This document shows, piece after piece, positions 1 through 10,147 of a stretch of DNA of 64,000 nucleotides. This DNA is from Streptococcus macedonicus ACA-DC 198. Its GTDB lineage: Bacteria > Bacillota > Bacilli > Lactobacillales > Streptococcaceae. The position numbers and the translations under genes are program-made. The stretch lies in the NCBI GenBank assembly GCA_000283635.1, contig HE613569.1, forward strand, positions 893,501 through 957,500, in the 5' to 3' direction. Below the pieces are notes generated by a model. That model was not told the origin of the DNA. It searched no databases and saw nothing but the letters and a program-made list of their open reading frames with translations. Numbering within the stretch: the first letter of the stretch is position 1; every line of letters starts with the position of its first letter.

Positions 1-507
1 CGTAACGCTGGGGATATCGCTCTTTGGTCTGGTATTGCTGCAGGTGCTGACCAAATCATCATCCCTGAAGAAGAATACGACATCAAAGACGTTGTTGCAA
101 AAGTTAAAGATGGTTATGAAAACAGAGGTAAAGAACGTCACCTAATCGTTCTTGCTGAAGGTGTTATGCATGCTGAAAAATTTGCTGAATTGATGAAAGA
201 AGCTGGAGATACTAGCGACCTTCGTGCTACAAACCTTGGTCACATCCTTCGTGGTGGTGCTCCATCACCTCGTGATCGTGTTCTTGCTTCTTGGATGGGT
301 GCACACGCCGTTGAACTTCTTCTTGAAGGACGTGGTGGACTTGCTGTTGGTATCCACAACGAAGAATTGGTAGAAAGCCCAATCCTTGGAACAAAAGAAG
401 AAGGTGCATTGTTCTCATTGGCAGAAGAGGGAAACATTATTGTTAACATGCCTCACAAAGCACGCCTTGACTTTGCTAAATTAAACCGTGACCTTGCTCA
501 CTTATAG
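1..507 (+). CDS. pfkA: 6-phosphofructokinase, C-terminal part (runs off the window start)
   Basis: Frame 1 is open from the first base and encodes the last 168 residues of ATP-dependent phosphofructokinase, which converts fructose-6-phosphate to fructose-1,6-bisphosphate in glycolysis. The family block [20 protein letters not shown] is present; its His and Arg bind the sugar phosphate in characterised PfkA enzymes. About half of the usual ~337 residues lie upstream of the window. No terminator is visible in the 81 bp before pyk, so pfkA-pyk is probably one glycolytic operon, as in other streptococci. Confidence 0.96.
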   Translation, partial: RNAGDIALWSGIAAGADQIIIPEEEYDIKDVVAKVKDGYENRGKERHLIVLAEGVMHAEKFAELMKEAGDTSDLRATNLGHILRGGAPSPRDRVLASWMGAHAVELLLEGRGGLAVGIHNEELVESPILGTKEEGALFSLAEEGNIIVNMPHKARLDFAKLNRDLAHL

Positions 508-588
508 TATTGTATTTATAGATTAAAAATTATTATTGTTATTAAAAGTCGTTAAATCGACGAAAAATAAAGGGAGTTTCATATTATC

Positions 589-2091
589 ATGAATAAACGC
601 GTAAAAATCGTTGCAACACTTGGTCCTGCGGTAGAAATCCGCGGTGGTAAAAAATTCGGTGAAGATGGATATTGGGGTGAAAACCTTGATGTTGAAGCAT
701 CAGCTCAAAAAATCGCTGAATTGATTAAAGAAGGTGCGAACGTCTTCCGTTTCAACTTCTCACACGGTGACCACGCAGAACAAGGTGAACGTATGGCAAC
801 TGTACGTCGTGCAGAAGAAATTGCTGGTCAAAAAGTTGGTTTCCTTCTTGACACTAAAGGTCCAGAAATCCGTACTGAACTTTTTGAAGGTGACGCTAAA
901 GAATATTCATACAAAACTGGTGAAAAAATCCGTGTTGCCACTAAACAAGGTATCAAATCAACTCGTGAAGTTATCGCATTGAACGTTGCTGGCAATCTTG
1001 ACATCTACGATGATGTTGAAGTTGGTAAACAAATTCTTGTTGATGATGGTAAACTTGGTCTTCGTGTTATTGCTAAGGATGATGCAACTCGTGAATTCGA
1101 AGTTGAAGTTGAAAACGATGGTATCATTGCTAAACAAAAAGGTGTAAATATTCCTTACACTAAAATCCCATTCCCAGCTCTTGCTGATCGTGACAACGCT
1201 GATATCCGTTTCGGTCTTGAACAAGGTCTTAACTTTATCGCTATCTCATTCGTACGTACTGCAAAAGACGTTAACGAAGTTCGTGCTATCTGTGAAGAAA
1301 CTGGCAACGGACACGTTCGTTTATTTGCTAAAATCGAAAACCAACAAGGTATTGACAACATTGATGAAATCATCGAAGCTGCTGACGGTATCATGATTGC
1401 TCGTGGTGACATGGGTATTGAAGTACCATTCGAAATGGTTCCAGTTTACCAAAAAATGATTATCACTAAAGTTAATGCAGCTGGTAAAGCAGTTATCACA
1501 GCAACTAACATGCTTGAATCAATGACTGAAAAACCACGTGCTACTCGTTCTGAAGTATCTGACGTATTCAACGCTGTTATCGATGGTACTGATGCAACTA
1601 TGCTTTCAGGTGAATCTGCAAATGGTAAATACCCAGTTGAATCTGTTCGTGCAATGGCTACAATTGGTAAAAACGCTCAAACTCTTCTTAACGAATACGG
1701 ACGTCTTAATCCATCATCATTCGCTCGTACTTCTAAAACAGAAGTTGTGGCTTCAGCAGTTAAAGATGCAACAAGCTCAATGGATATCAAACTTGTCGTA
1801 GCTCTTACCGAATCTGGTAACACTGCTCGTCTTATCTCTAAATACCGTCCAGATGCTGACATCTTGGCTATAACATTTGACGAAAAAACTCAAAAATCAC
1901 TTATGATTAACTGGGGTGTTATTCCAGTTGTAACTGAACAACCTGCATCAACTGATGACATGTTTGAAGTTGCTGAAAAAACTGCCCTTGAATCAGGATT
2001 GGTTCAATCAGGTGATAACATCGTTATCGTCGCTGGTGTTCCAGTTGGTTCAGGTAATACAAACACAATGCGTATCCGCACTGTAAAATAG
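589..2091 (+). CDS. pyk: pyruvate kinase
   Basis: 500 residues, full length for a bacterial type I pyruvate kinase, which makes pyruvate and ATP from phosphoenolpyruvate and ADP. The phosphate-binding block FRFNFSHG lies near residue 55, the catalytic lysine in FAKIEN near 250 and the metal-binding stretch IARGDMGIEV near 275. The C-terminal regulatory domain is complete. A good ribosome site (AAGGGAG, about 571-577) precedes the ATG. It follows pfkA without a terminator and is followed by a strong one, so it closes the operon. Confidence 0.97.
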   Translation: MNKRVKIVATLGPAVEIRGGKKFGEDGYWGENLDVEASAQKIAELIKEGANVFRFNFSHGDHAEQGERMATVRRAEEIAGQKVGFLLDTKGPEIRTELFEGDAKEYSYKTGEKIRVATKQGIKSTREVIALNVAGNLDIYDDVEVGKQILVDDGKLGLRVIAKDDATREFEVEVENDGIIAKQKGVNIPYTKIPFPALADRDNADIRFGLEQGLNFIAISFVRTAKDVNEVRAICEETGNGHVRLFAKIENQQGIDNIDEIIEAADGIMIARGDMGIEVPFEMVPVYQKMIITKVNAAGKAVITATNMLESMTEKPRATRSEVSDVFNAVIDGTDATMLSGESANGKYPVESVRAMATIGKNAQTLLNEYGRLNPSSFARTSKTEVVASAVKDATSSMDIKLVVALTESGNTARLISKYRPDADILAITFDEKTQKSLMINWGVIPVVTEQPASTDDMFEVAEKTALESGLVQSGDNIVIVAGVPVGSGNTNTMRIRTVK

Positions 2092-2101
2092 CCTAAATAA
2101 T

Positions 2102-2152
2102 AAAAAGCCTATCATATCAAGCTTTACGGCCTGTGTGATAGGGCTTTTTTAT
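2102..2152 (+). terminator. rho-independent terminator of pfkA-pyk
   Basis: The arms AAAAAGCCTATCA and TGATAGGGCTTTTTT form a long stem with a T-run. It sits directly after the pyk stop codon. Confidence 0.85.
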
Positions 2153-2458
2153 ATTGTGGGGCATTTTGGGGCAAACTAAAGTGGTAATTCATTAATCGTG
2201 TCCACAACTTTATCTTTCATTTTATTTGTAGAGAGCAAAATATTTCTTTGTATCGAAGTCTGCTTGATTTTTTGAAAGTAAGTATCCGTATCTTTCCAAT
2301 CTAATCTAAAAATTTTTCTTTATTCTAAATTATTTCACTTACTCTATATAGGCTGTTATGTTTACGTGTTAGAGGCTTTTTCTTGATTTTGGGGTTAAAT
2401 GATCTACTTTTTTTATACAATGAAAAATGATATAATAGAACAAAGAATAGGAGAAATT
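2153..2458. other. intergenic stretch with no clear gene
   Basis: About 300 bp between the pyk terminator and the signal-peptidase-like gene. On the minus strand a stop-free stretch of about 50 codons (2325 to 2176) has no start codon with a ribosome site and no family I can name; it could be the end of a decayed gene. A TATAAT box around 2430 fits a promoter for the next gene. I see nothing else. Confidence 0.4.
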
Positions 2459-3016
2459 ATGGTAAAGCGCGATTTTATTCGAAATATTATTATAGCTTTG
2501 ATAGCTATTTTGGCGATATTCTTGTTGAGGATTTTTGTTTTTTCAACATTTAAAGTTCATGAAGATGCGGCTAATTCGTATTTGTCGAATGGGGATATTG
2601 TAGTTGTCAATCGTAATCGGACTCCTCAATATAAGGATTTTATTGTTTATGAAGTTGATGGTACTTTTTATATTAGTCGTGTTATTGCGACTGCTGGTGA
2701 AAGTGCGACAGTTATGGATGATATCCTATATATTGACAACGAAGTTCAAAAAGAACCATACATTAGCCAAATTAAGTCTGAATATCTATCGACATCGGAT
2801 AATCAACAAGCCTTTACATCTGATTTTTCTGTTAATACTATCACGAATGATAAATATAGCGATGTGCCAAAGGGAAGTTATCTGGTATTAAACGATGACC
2901 GTCAGAATACAAATGATAGTCGTACATTTGGTCTGATTAAAGAAAGTCAGATACGTGGTGTCGTCACGTTTAAACTATTACCACTAAGTAAATTTGGCTT
3001 CATCACAACAGAGTAG
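2459..3016 (+). CDS. lepB: signal peptidase I-like protein lacking the Ser-Lys catalytic dyad
   Basis: 185 residues from the ATG preceded by AGGAGA; the longer reading from 2399 has no ribosome site. Residues about 10-28 form one membrane anchor, and the rest is the extracellular S26 peptidase fold. The C-terminal family box is well kept (LVLNDDRQNTNDSRTFGLI). The active-site positions are not: where type I signal peptidases have SM (catalytic Ser) this protein reads HEDAANSYL, putting Ala at about residue 37. Where they have KRV (catalytic Lys) it reads SRV (Ser at about 73). It is therefore probably not a classical signal peptidase. By analogy with the inactive SipA homologue of S. pyogenes pilus loci it may have a chaperone or assembly role. 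The gene symbol follows position and fold only. Confidence 0.75.
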   Translation: MVKRDFIRNIIIALIAILAIFLLRIFVFSTFKVHEDAANSYLSNGDIVVVNRNRTPQYKDFIVYEVDGTFYISRVIATAGESATVMDDILYIDNEVQKEPYISQIKSEYLSTSDNQQAFTSDFSVNTITNDKYSDVPKGSYLVLNDDRQNTNDSRTFGLIKESQIRGVVTFKLLPLSKFGFITTE

Positions 3017-3037
3017 CAGTAGCTGCTCTGTTTTTTT
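3009..3037 (+). terminator. terminator after the lepB-like gene
   Basis: The arms CAGAGTAGC and GCTGCTCTG with a four-base loop are followed by seven T. The hairpin overlaps the stop codon. Confidence 0.8.
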
Positions 3038-3040
3038 ATT

Positions 3041-3162
3041 AGATATACCAATCGATAATTGGTATATCTAAAATTATACCAATTTAATTGTTGACAATAT
3101 AAAAATAAAGTTATAAACTGATTTTGTTAGGTTTTAGGAAGTCTTTATTAGACTATACCAAT
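3041..3162 (+). promoter_or_regulatory. glmS control region with four TATACCAAT half-sites (NagR/HutC-type operator)
   Basis: A near-perfect palindrome (AGATATACCAAT, five bases, ATTGGTATATCT) lies at 3041-3069. Two further direct half-sites TATACCAAT sit at 3075-3083 and 3154-3162. A TTGACA box at 3091 and TATAAA at 3112 (15-bp spacing) lie between them. This resembles the operators of the GntR/HutC-family regulator NagR, which represses glmS when amino sugars are present in streptococci. The assignment to NagR is inference; the repeated motif is seen directly. Confidence 0.65.
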
Positions 3163-3213
3163 TTAAAAAATGAGAAAGAATTAGCAAGTAAAGTCTTGCT
3201 AAAGGTGAAAATT

Positions 3214-5028
3214 ATGTGTGGTATTGTTGGTGTTGTAGGAAATAAAAATGCAACAGACATTTTGATGCAAGGTCTTGAAAAGCTCGAATATCGTGGTTAT
3301 GATTCTGCTGGAATTTACGTGACTAATGGTACAGATCAAGGACGTTTGATTAAATCTGTTGGACGTATTTCAGATCTTCGTGCTAAAATCGGTATTGATG
3401 TGGCAGGATACACAGGAATTGGTCACACACGTTGGGCAACTCATGGTCAAGCAACAGAGGCAAATGCTCACCCACATACATCAGAAACAGGACGTTTTGT
3501 CTTGGTTCACAATGGTGTCATTGAAAACTATTTGCAAATTAAAGAAACATATCTTTCAGAACATCATTTGAAGGGTGAAACAGATACAGAAATTGCTGTT
3601 CAATTAGTTGGACAATTCGTTTCAGAAGGTTTATCAGTTCTTGAAGCTTTCAAGAAAGCTTTGACTATCATCGAAGGTTCATACTCTTTTGCCCTTATTG
3701 ATGCAGAAGATGCAGATACGATTTATGTTGCTAAAAATAAATCACCACTTTTGATTGGTTTAGGTGATGGTTACAACATGGTATGTTCAGATGCGATGGC
3801 AATGATTCGTGAAACAAGTGAATTTATGGAAATTCATGATAAAGAATTGGTTATCTTGACTAAAGATTCTGCGACAGTTACTGATTACGAAGGCAATGAA
3901 ATTGAACGCGAATCATACACAGCTGAGCTTGATTTGTCAGATATTGGTAAAGGAACTTACCCTTACTATATGTTGAAAGAAATCGACGAACAACCAACTG
4001 TTATGCGTAAATTGATTAATACATACTCAGACAGCGAAGGAAATATGGTTGTTGATCCTGATATTGTTAAAACAGTACAAGAGGCTGACCGCATTTATAT
4101 CTTGGCAGCAGGGACTTCTTATAATGCAGGTCTTGCATCAAAAGCAATGCTTGAAAAATTGACAGACACGCCAGTTGAGCTTGGAATTGCTTCAGAATGG
4201 GGCTACAATATGCCACTTTTGAGCAAGAAACCAATGTTTATCTTGCTTAGCCAATCAGGTGAAACGGCTGACAGTCGTCAAGTTTTGGTAAAAGCCAATC
4301 AAATGGGGATTCCAAGTTTGACAGTTACTAATGTTCCTGGCTCAACGTTATCACGTGAAGCAACTTATACAATGCTTTTACACGCTGGGCCTGAAATTGC
4401 CGTTGCATCAACTAAAGCTTACACAGCACAAATTGCTACTTTAGCCTTTTTGGCTAAGGCTGTCGGTGAAGCAAACGGCAAAAAAGAAGCGCTTGAGTTT
4501 GACTTGGTACATGAACTATCTATCGTTGCACAATCTATCGAAGCAACGTTGTCAGAAAAAGATGTGATTGCTGAAAAAGTGGAATCATTGCTTAAAACAA
4601 CTCGCAATGCTTTCTATATTGGTCGTGGCAATGATTACTATGTTGCGATGGAAGCAAGTTTGAAATTAAAAGAAATTTCTTACATTCAATGTGAAGGATT
4701 TGCTGCAGGAGAATTGAAACACGGTACAATTTCATTGATTGAAGATGGTACACCAGTTCTTGGTTTGATTTCATCAAGCGAAGCAATTGCTAGTCACACA
4801 CGTGGTAATATTCAAGAGGTTTCTGCGCGTGGTGCAAATGTGTTGACAGTCGTTGAAGAAGAATTAGCTAAACCAGGAGATGATATTGTTGTTAACCAAG
4901 TTCATCCATATTTAACAAGCATTTCAATGGTAATTCCAACACAACTCATTGCTTACTTTGCTTCTCTACAACGTGGTCTTGACGTTGATAGACCACGTAA
5001 TTTGGCAAAAGCGGTTACTGTTGAATAA
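3214..5028 (+). CDS. glmS: glutamine--fructose-6-phosphate aminotransferase
   Basis: 604 residues from the ATG that gives MCGIVGVVG. The Cys right after the initiator Met is the N-terminal nucleophile of the glutaminase domain, which requires this start rather than the longer open frame from 3124. Two SIS sugar-isomerase domains follow ([10 protein letters not shown] and [11 protein letters not shown] in the first). The enzyme makes glucosamine-6-phosphate for peptidoglycan. There is no ribozyme in the short leader; control is more likely through the upstream TATACCAAT operators. The last codons (NLAKAVTVE) recur at 18027-18056 (see findings). Confidence 0.97.
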   Translation: MCGIVGVVGNKNATDILMQGLEKLEYRGYDSAGIYVTNGTDQGRLIKSVGRISDLRAKIGIDVAGYTGIGHTRWATHGQATEANAHPHTSETGRFVLVHNGVIENYLQIKETYLSEHHLKGETDTEIAVQLVGQFVSEGLSVLEAFKKALTIIEGSYSFALIDAEDADTIYVAKNKSPLLIGLGDGYNMVCSDAMAMIRETSEFMEIHDKELVILTKDSATVTDYEGNEIERESYTAELDLSDIGKGTYPYYMLKEIDEQPTVMRKLINTYSDSEGNMVVDPDIVKTVQEADRIYILAAGTSYNAGLASKAMLEKLTDTPVELGIASEWGYNMPLLSKKPMFILLSQSGETADSRQVLVKANQMGIPSLTVTNVPGSTLSREATYTMLLHAGPEIAVASTKAYTAQIATLAFLAKAVGEANGKKEALEFDLVHELSIVAQSIEATLSEKDVIAEKVESLLKTTRNAFYIGRGNDYYVAMEASLKLKEISYIQCEGFAAGELKHGTISLIEDGTPVLGLISSSEAIASHTRGNIQEVSARGANVLTVVEEELAKPGDDIVVNQVHPYLTSISMVIPTQLIAYFASLQRGLDVDRPRNLAKAVTVE

Positions 5029-5048
5029 TAAGATTTATAGAAAATATG

Positions 5049-5079
5049 ACTACCAAACATATGTTTGGTAGTTTTTTTA
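5049..5079 (+). terminator. glmS terminator
   Basis: The perfect stem ACTACCAAACAT/ATGTTTGGTAGT is followed by seven T. Confidence 0.9.
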
Positions 5080-5550
5080 TTTGCAAAAATACTGATTGGT
5101 TTGAAAAAAGTTTAAAGTTGTTTTTAAATTACCATACAACTAAGAAAAATTTTGCTTAAAAGGTTGGGAGTCATGGTTGAGTTTTGTAACTCTGTGAGAA
5201 AGCGATTACAATATATTTAGATATAATTTCTAAAAGTTATTACCATTTTGTGATGAAAAATTTTTTAACAAGAATTCTGATAATTCATTCACTACAACAA
5301 AAACTTGCAAGTCGTTTTACCATCACGTAATTCTAAATAACATTCCTAAATGATTTCAGGAGTAGGTTTTAGTGCATCTATTTTACAGGTGAAACTTGGA
5401 AAATATCGTCACTCATTTATACGAGTGCTTTTTATTTTTGTACAGGATATCAAGTATCTAACCATTTGTCACAAATTTTGTGACAAAGCTTGAGTGTAAA
5501 ACGCTTATATCAAAGATTATAATGGACTCAAGAATAAAGAGGAATCTCTG
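5080..5550 (+). promoter_or_regulatory. control region of the mannitol locus, no gene
   Basis: AT-rich, with no credible coding frame. It holds two recognisable sites. One is a candidate catabolite site, AGAAAGCGATTACA at 5197-5210, which fits the cre consensus in 13 of 14 positions. The other is a 23-bp perfect palindrome, TTTGTCACAAA-T-TTTGTGACAAA, at 5465-5487, close to the published MtlR operator form (TTGnCACA...TGTGnCAA). Both sites appear intact although the genes they served are dead. Confidence 0.6.
5465..5487. promoter_or_regulatory. candidate MtlR operator (23-bp palindrome)
   Basis: Perfect inverted repeat with 11-bp arms about 65 bp upstream of mtlA. It matches the general form of MtlR-activated promoters except for five rather than four central bases. 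Confidence 0.55.
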
Positions 5551-7329
5551 ATGGAAAATAAAAGTTCATTGAAAGTGAGAGTTCAAAAGTTAGGGACTGC
5601 ACTTTCCAACATGGTTATGCCCAATATCGGAGCATTTATAGCTTGGGGGATTATGGCGACTTTGTTCATTGATACAGGGTAGATTCCAAATTCTACGCTG
5701 AATGTCATGGTATCACCAATCTTAACGTATTTGTTACCTTAGCTGATTGGATACACGGCTGGTTATAACGTTTATGGTCAACGTGGTGCTGTCATTGCTG
5801 CAATAGCGACATTTGGTGTCATTGCGGTTCATCAGTAACAATATTTATTGGTGCCATGGTAATGAGACCATTAGGAGCTTGGTGCATTAAGAAATTTGAT
5901 GAAAGATTCCAAGAAAAAATTCGTCCTGGTTTTGAAATGCTGGTTAATAATTTTTCAGCTGGAATTATCGGATTTATTCTTATCATCTTGGCATTCTTAG
6001 CTGTCGGACCAGTGGTTTCTAGTTTGACTGATGCTATTGGTGTTGGAGTTCAGGCTGTCATCAATGCTAAATCAATGCTAAATTACTGCCAATCGCTAAT
6101 ATCCTTATCGAACCTGCGAAAGTGCTTTTCCTTAACAATGCACTTAACCACGGTATTTTCACACCTTTGGGAACTGAACAAGTAGCCGAAACTGGAAAAT
6201 CTATTTTGTTCTTGCTAGAAACAAACCCAGGTCCAGGGCTTGGTATCTTGCTTGCTTATTCTATCTTTGGTAAAGGTTCAGCAAAATCTTCAACACTTGG
6301 AGCAATTATCATTCATTTCTTGGGTGATATTCATGAAATTTACTTCCCATACGTCATGATGAAACCAATGTTGTTCTTTGCAGCAATTGCTGGTGGTGTG
6401 ACAGGAACATTTACTTTCCAACTTCTTGGAGCAGGTTTATCGGCAGCAGCTTCTCCAGGGTCTATCATCGCTATTTTGGCAATGACACCTCGTGGTGGTT
6501 ACCTTCCAGTTCTTGCAGGTGTCTTAATGGCAACGATTGGTCATTCCTTGTAGCTGCCATTATCCTTAGAACAGATAAATCAGAAGGTGATTCTCTTAAA
6601 TCTGCTCAAGCTGCTACACAAGCTGCAAAAGCTGAATCAAAAGGTCAAGAAACTTCAACATCGGATGATGTTAAAGCTGTCACTTCAGAAGAAGTTCAAC
6701 AAATTATCTTTGCTTGTGACGCTAGTATGGGAAGTTCGGCTATGGAAGCTTCAATCTTACGTGACAAAGTTAAAAAAGCTGGACTTGATATTCCAGTATC
6801 TAACAAAGCCATTTCAAATCTAACTGATACTCCAAATACTTTAATTGTCACTCAAGAAGAATTAGCTGAACGTGCAGCGTAAAAAACACCAAGTGCAGTT
6901 CATATGAGTGTTGATAATTTCTTAGCTACTCCAAAATATGATGAAATTGTTTCTGCGCTAAGTGGCGAATCTGCTGGTGTTCAACCTGTTAATCAAGAAT
7001 CTGCTGACGCTGCCAATACTGAAAGTAATGAAATTGACCTTAATCAAATTGACGAAGTTATCTTTGCTTACGGCAAAGCAAGAGGCTCAGTAACAATGGG
7101 TGAAGCAACCTTAAAAGCAATCTTTAAAAATAAATCAATCAGTATTCCAGTTGCAAAAGAAGCAAATGACCAACTCGGAAAATTCAATGCGAAGAACATT
7201 CTTATCGTGTCAACGATTGCAAATCAAACAGAAGTACAAAAATATGCGCAAAATGCACAACTTTTGATAGTAGATAGTTTGGTAACAACTCCCGAATACG
7301 ACAAAATGGTTGCTCAAATGTATAAATAA
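5551..7329 (+). pseudogene. mtlA: mannitol-specific PTS enzyme IICB, degenerate
   Basis: Conceptual translation across several frames gives a full-length MtlA: the membrane IIC part (ALSNMVMPNIGAFIAWGIM at the start, NHGIFTPLG and [11 protein letters not shown] later) and the IIB domain with its phospho-cysteine stretch IIFACDASMGSSAM. Lesions seen: TAG at 5680 (a Trp position in relatives), TAG at 5740, loss of one base near 5826, an 11-bp tandem duplication (TCAATGCTAAA twice, 6061-6082), a small deletion near 6545 and TAA at 6880 (a Gln position in relatives). Several independent hits mean it has been dead for some time. Mannitol cannot enter by this route. Confidence 0.93.
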
Positions 7330-7354
7330 TGATGAAAGTAGTCTTTAGTACATT

Positions 7355-8501
7355 ATGCTATTAACAAAACAAGAAGAACAGTTGTTGAAAGCTTTCTTAG
7401 AATTTGGAAAGCTTTCAATTGATAATATTTCAGATATTTTAAAGGTGTCAAAACGTACGGTTTATCGTACAATTGTTGACTTAACAGATAGTCTAGCGAC
7501 ACTAGATGTTGACATTGTCAAAGAAGAGAACAAGTATCAATTATTGGGAAATTTGGAAAATCTTTCTGACTTTACAACGCAAGTTGTCTATACACGCAAT
7601 GAACGTCTTAATTTGATTACTTATCGGCTTTTGATTAGTGATGAAGAAGTCACAAATGATGATTTACAAGAACAATTTGCGGTTAGCAATGTCACGATTA
7701 TCCAAGATATTGCAGATATTGAAAAACGCCTAAAAGATTTTGATTTAATCTTAGAGAGAAAAAAAGGCTATTTTTTGAGTAGTCCAACTCACAATAAGTG
7801 GAGAGTTTTGGCAATATTGCTAACGAATAATATCAGTCTGCCAAATTTTTAGAAACATGACTACAATCACTTTACCATTGTTACTTCTGAACAATTGAAA
7901 CAAGCGACTGAAGTTTTTCAACGTTATCAAAAAGAACTTCCTGAATTTGATGCGAAGTTGACTCAATTTTTTATTATTTTACTAGCTTTGACAAATTGGG
8001 GGCAAGTTGAGTTGAGGTCAACACCTGTTACGAAAGTATCACTTGAATTCTCGCAGAAAGTTTTTGCTGATTTTTCACACATGAGTGGGCAATTTTATAG
8101 CTTAAAAGAAATTCTTTACTATGCTGAGATGGTGGATGAGTTAGCAGTCAAACGTCAAGAAACACCTCTATTTAACGAAAATTTTGACAGTGAATTCTTC
8201 TATAATGTCTCAAATCTCATTGATAAAGTTGCTCGTTATACTAAAATCAATTTTGCTAAAGATCAGGTTTTATTTAAATTTCTATTTAACCATATTCGTT
8301 TAAATTTAGCTGTTCCGCTGATTTTTGAGGAATCAAATAGTACTTTAATTGCTCACCAGACGCTTCATAGCAACGAGTACCTTCATCGCGTAGTGAGCCT
8401 ATTAGTTAAAGAAATTTTTCCAGCTTACCTACAAAGTGAGCGAGAGTACGAGTTAATCACTTTGCATTTTGTTTCTAGTTTACATCGTAGCCCAGATATT
8501 T
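7355..8501 (+). pseudogene. mtlR: mannitol operon activator MtlR, 5' part (split by transposon, internal stop)
   Basis: BglG/MtlR-family regulator with an N-terminal helix-turn-helix (ISDILKVSKRTVYRTIVDL, residues about 20-40), followed by PRD-type regulatory domains. An in-frame TAG at 7850-7852 interrupts it. The frame then resumes (7853 onward, same phase) until 8501, where the inverted repeat of an ISL3 element begins. The coding sequence continues, in phase, at 17214. Regulators of this class respond to phosphorylation by PTS proteins; this one is not functional. Confidence 0.9.
8494..8501. repeat. 8-bp target duplication, left copy
   Basis: AGATATTT immediately left of the left IS end. 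The same eight bases follow the right IS end at 17213-17220. Eight bases is the usual duplication size for ISL3-family elements. Confidence 0.9.
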
Positions 8502-9967
8502 GGCTCTTTGTCAACTGTAGTGGGTAGATGAAAAGCTAACACCTAGAGAGGACGAACTTCGCTCTCTCTTTCTTTATGCTCAAAGCAATCAAAATCCGTT
8601 TTTTAAAGTTTTCAAAGTTCCTGAAACCAAAGGCATTTCTCTTAATGACTTTGATGAGATTATTGGTAGCTTCCAGTTTGGCGTTGGAATAAGGCAATTC
8701 CATGGCGTTTAAAACCTTGTCCTTATCCTTTAAAAATGTCTTAAATACCGTCTGGAAAATAGGATTAACAGTGGCTATTTCCTGTTCGATGAGGTCAAAG
8801 AAATGATCTGAGTTTTTCTCTTGGAAATGAAATAAGAGAAGCTGATAGAGTTCATAGTGTTGTCGTAGTTCCTCGGAGAAAGACAGGAGTTTTTCTAGGA
8901 TTTCCTTGTTAGTCAAATGCAATCGAAACATAGGACGATAAAATCGTTTATCGCTGAGTTTACGGCTATCTTGTTGTATCAATTTCCAGTAACGTTTCAA
9001 GGCTCGGTATTCCTGCGATTTTCTGTCGAATTGATTCATAATTTGAATACGGACACGGTTCATAGCACGACTAAGGTGTTGCACGATATGAAAGCGATCG
9101 AGTACAATTTTTGCATTGGGGAGTGAAACAGTCTGGGAATAGACTGTTTCAGCCTGAGCTCAGAAATAGAAGAGCGAAGGGGCTAGCCAATTTGTAGTAT
9201 GGACTAAACATATCCATGGTAATCACTTTGACCCGATTTCTAACCTTTCTAGGATAGCGTAGAAAGTGGTTTCGGATGGTTGCTTGGGTTCTTCCGTCGA
9301 GAATGGCGATGACATTTAGGGAGTCGAAATCTTGAGCGATGAAGCTCATTTTCCCCTTCTTGAAGGCATACTCGTCCCAGCTCATCACCTCAGGTAGGAT
9401 ATTCCAATCCGTTTCAAACTTGAACTCATTGAGCTTTCTCATAACTGACGATGTTGAAATTGATAGCCTGTGTGCAATATGTTTCATTGCTTGATTCTCA
9501 ATGAGTAATTGGGCGATTTTCTGGTTAACAGCGACAGAGATTTGATGATTCTTCTTGACTAGGGAAGTTTCTGTGACAGCTATTTTCCTGCAATTCTGAC
9601 AGCGGAAACGACGTTTCCTTAACCGAATCAATGTCTTATATCCAGCACATTCTAGATAAGGGATTTTAGATTCTTTCTGGAGGTAATATTTAGCCATCTG
9701 ACCATGACAGCTGTGGCATTTAGGAGCTGGATAATCCAGTTTAGCGAAGACTTCTTCATGTGTTCCAGCGTCTACATAATCCAAGATAGTGATATTAGGG
9801 TCTTTAATTCTGAGAAAATTTGTGATAAGATTTAGTTGTTCCATATGAGTCTTTCTAATGATGGTTTCGTCGCTTTTCATTATAGGTCATATGGGACTTT
9901 TTGTATATACTCAAAAAGGCTCCATAATTTCCACAGTGGAGTTACCCACTACAGAAATTATAGAGCC
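8502..9967 (-). mobile_element. ISL3-family insertion sequence, copy 1 (damaged, left end of the composite transposon)
   Basis: Starts GGCTCTTTGTCAACTGTAG and ends with the complementary repeat ...CTACAGAAATTATAGAGCC, giving imperfect terminal inverted repeats of about 24 bp. At 1466 bp it is 51 bp longer than the 1415-bp intact copies. The extra bases lie around 9117-9180 and carry two palindromes. Transposase is on the minus strand and broken. Confidence 0.9.
8536..9844 (-). pseudogene. ISL3-family transposase, interrupted
   Basis: The N-terminal zinc-ribbon part (CHSCHGQMAKY, then CQNCRKIAV) and the DDE-domain start (MSWDEYAFKKGKMSFIAQDF) read from 9844 down to about 9180. The C-terminal part (HLSRAMNRVRIQIMNQF to FVLSRC) reads from 9084 to 8536. 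Between them about 50 extra bases break the frame, removing the stretch around PNAKIVLDRFH that is present in the intact 418-residue copies. The protein cannot be made whole, so any mobility of this end depends on another copy. Confidence 0.9.
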
Positions 9968-10091
9968 CTTTATTAGAAGGTTGTAGATTGGAACTGACGG
10001 TAGGCAGTATTCTTTGTGAATTTGAGAAAAATTGATAGAATTAGGTATTTGATATAAAGATAGACTATAACAGGTCTTTAAAAATATCTAT

Positions 10092-10120
10092 TTGAACGGT
10101 TATGGGTTTTCTGTTATGAT
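10092..10120 (+). promoter_or_regulatory. promoter of the SAM hydrolase-ECF S gene pair
   Basis: TTGAAC at 10092-10097, 17-bp spacer, TATGAT at 10115-10120, giving a leader of only about 20 nt. The leader is too short for a riboswitch. Confidence 0.65.
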
Positions 10121-10147
10121 AGAACGGTAGTAATATAAGGAGGAAGA

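Noticed and set aside
2176..2325. Stop-free minus-strand stretch ending KMKDKVVDTINELPL, resembling the tail of an integrase
   Set aside because: No catalytic motif, no start, and the similarity is only in general feel. Without a database search I cannot call it an integrase remnant.
3100..3213. glmS ribozyme in the leader of glmS
   Set aside because: The leader is about 100 nt of AT-rich DNA with TATACCAAT repeats; none of the ribozyme core is present.
9968..10147. SAM riboswitch before the SAM hydrolase gene
   Set aside because: The promoter leaves only about 20 nt of leader and no aptamer-like sequence is seen.
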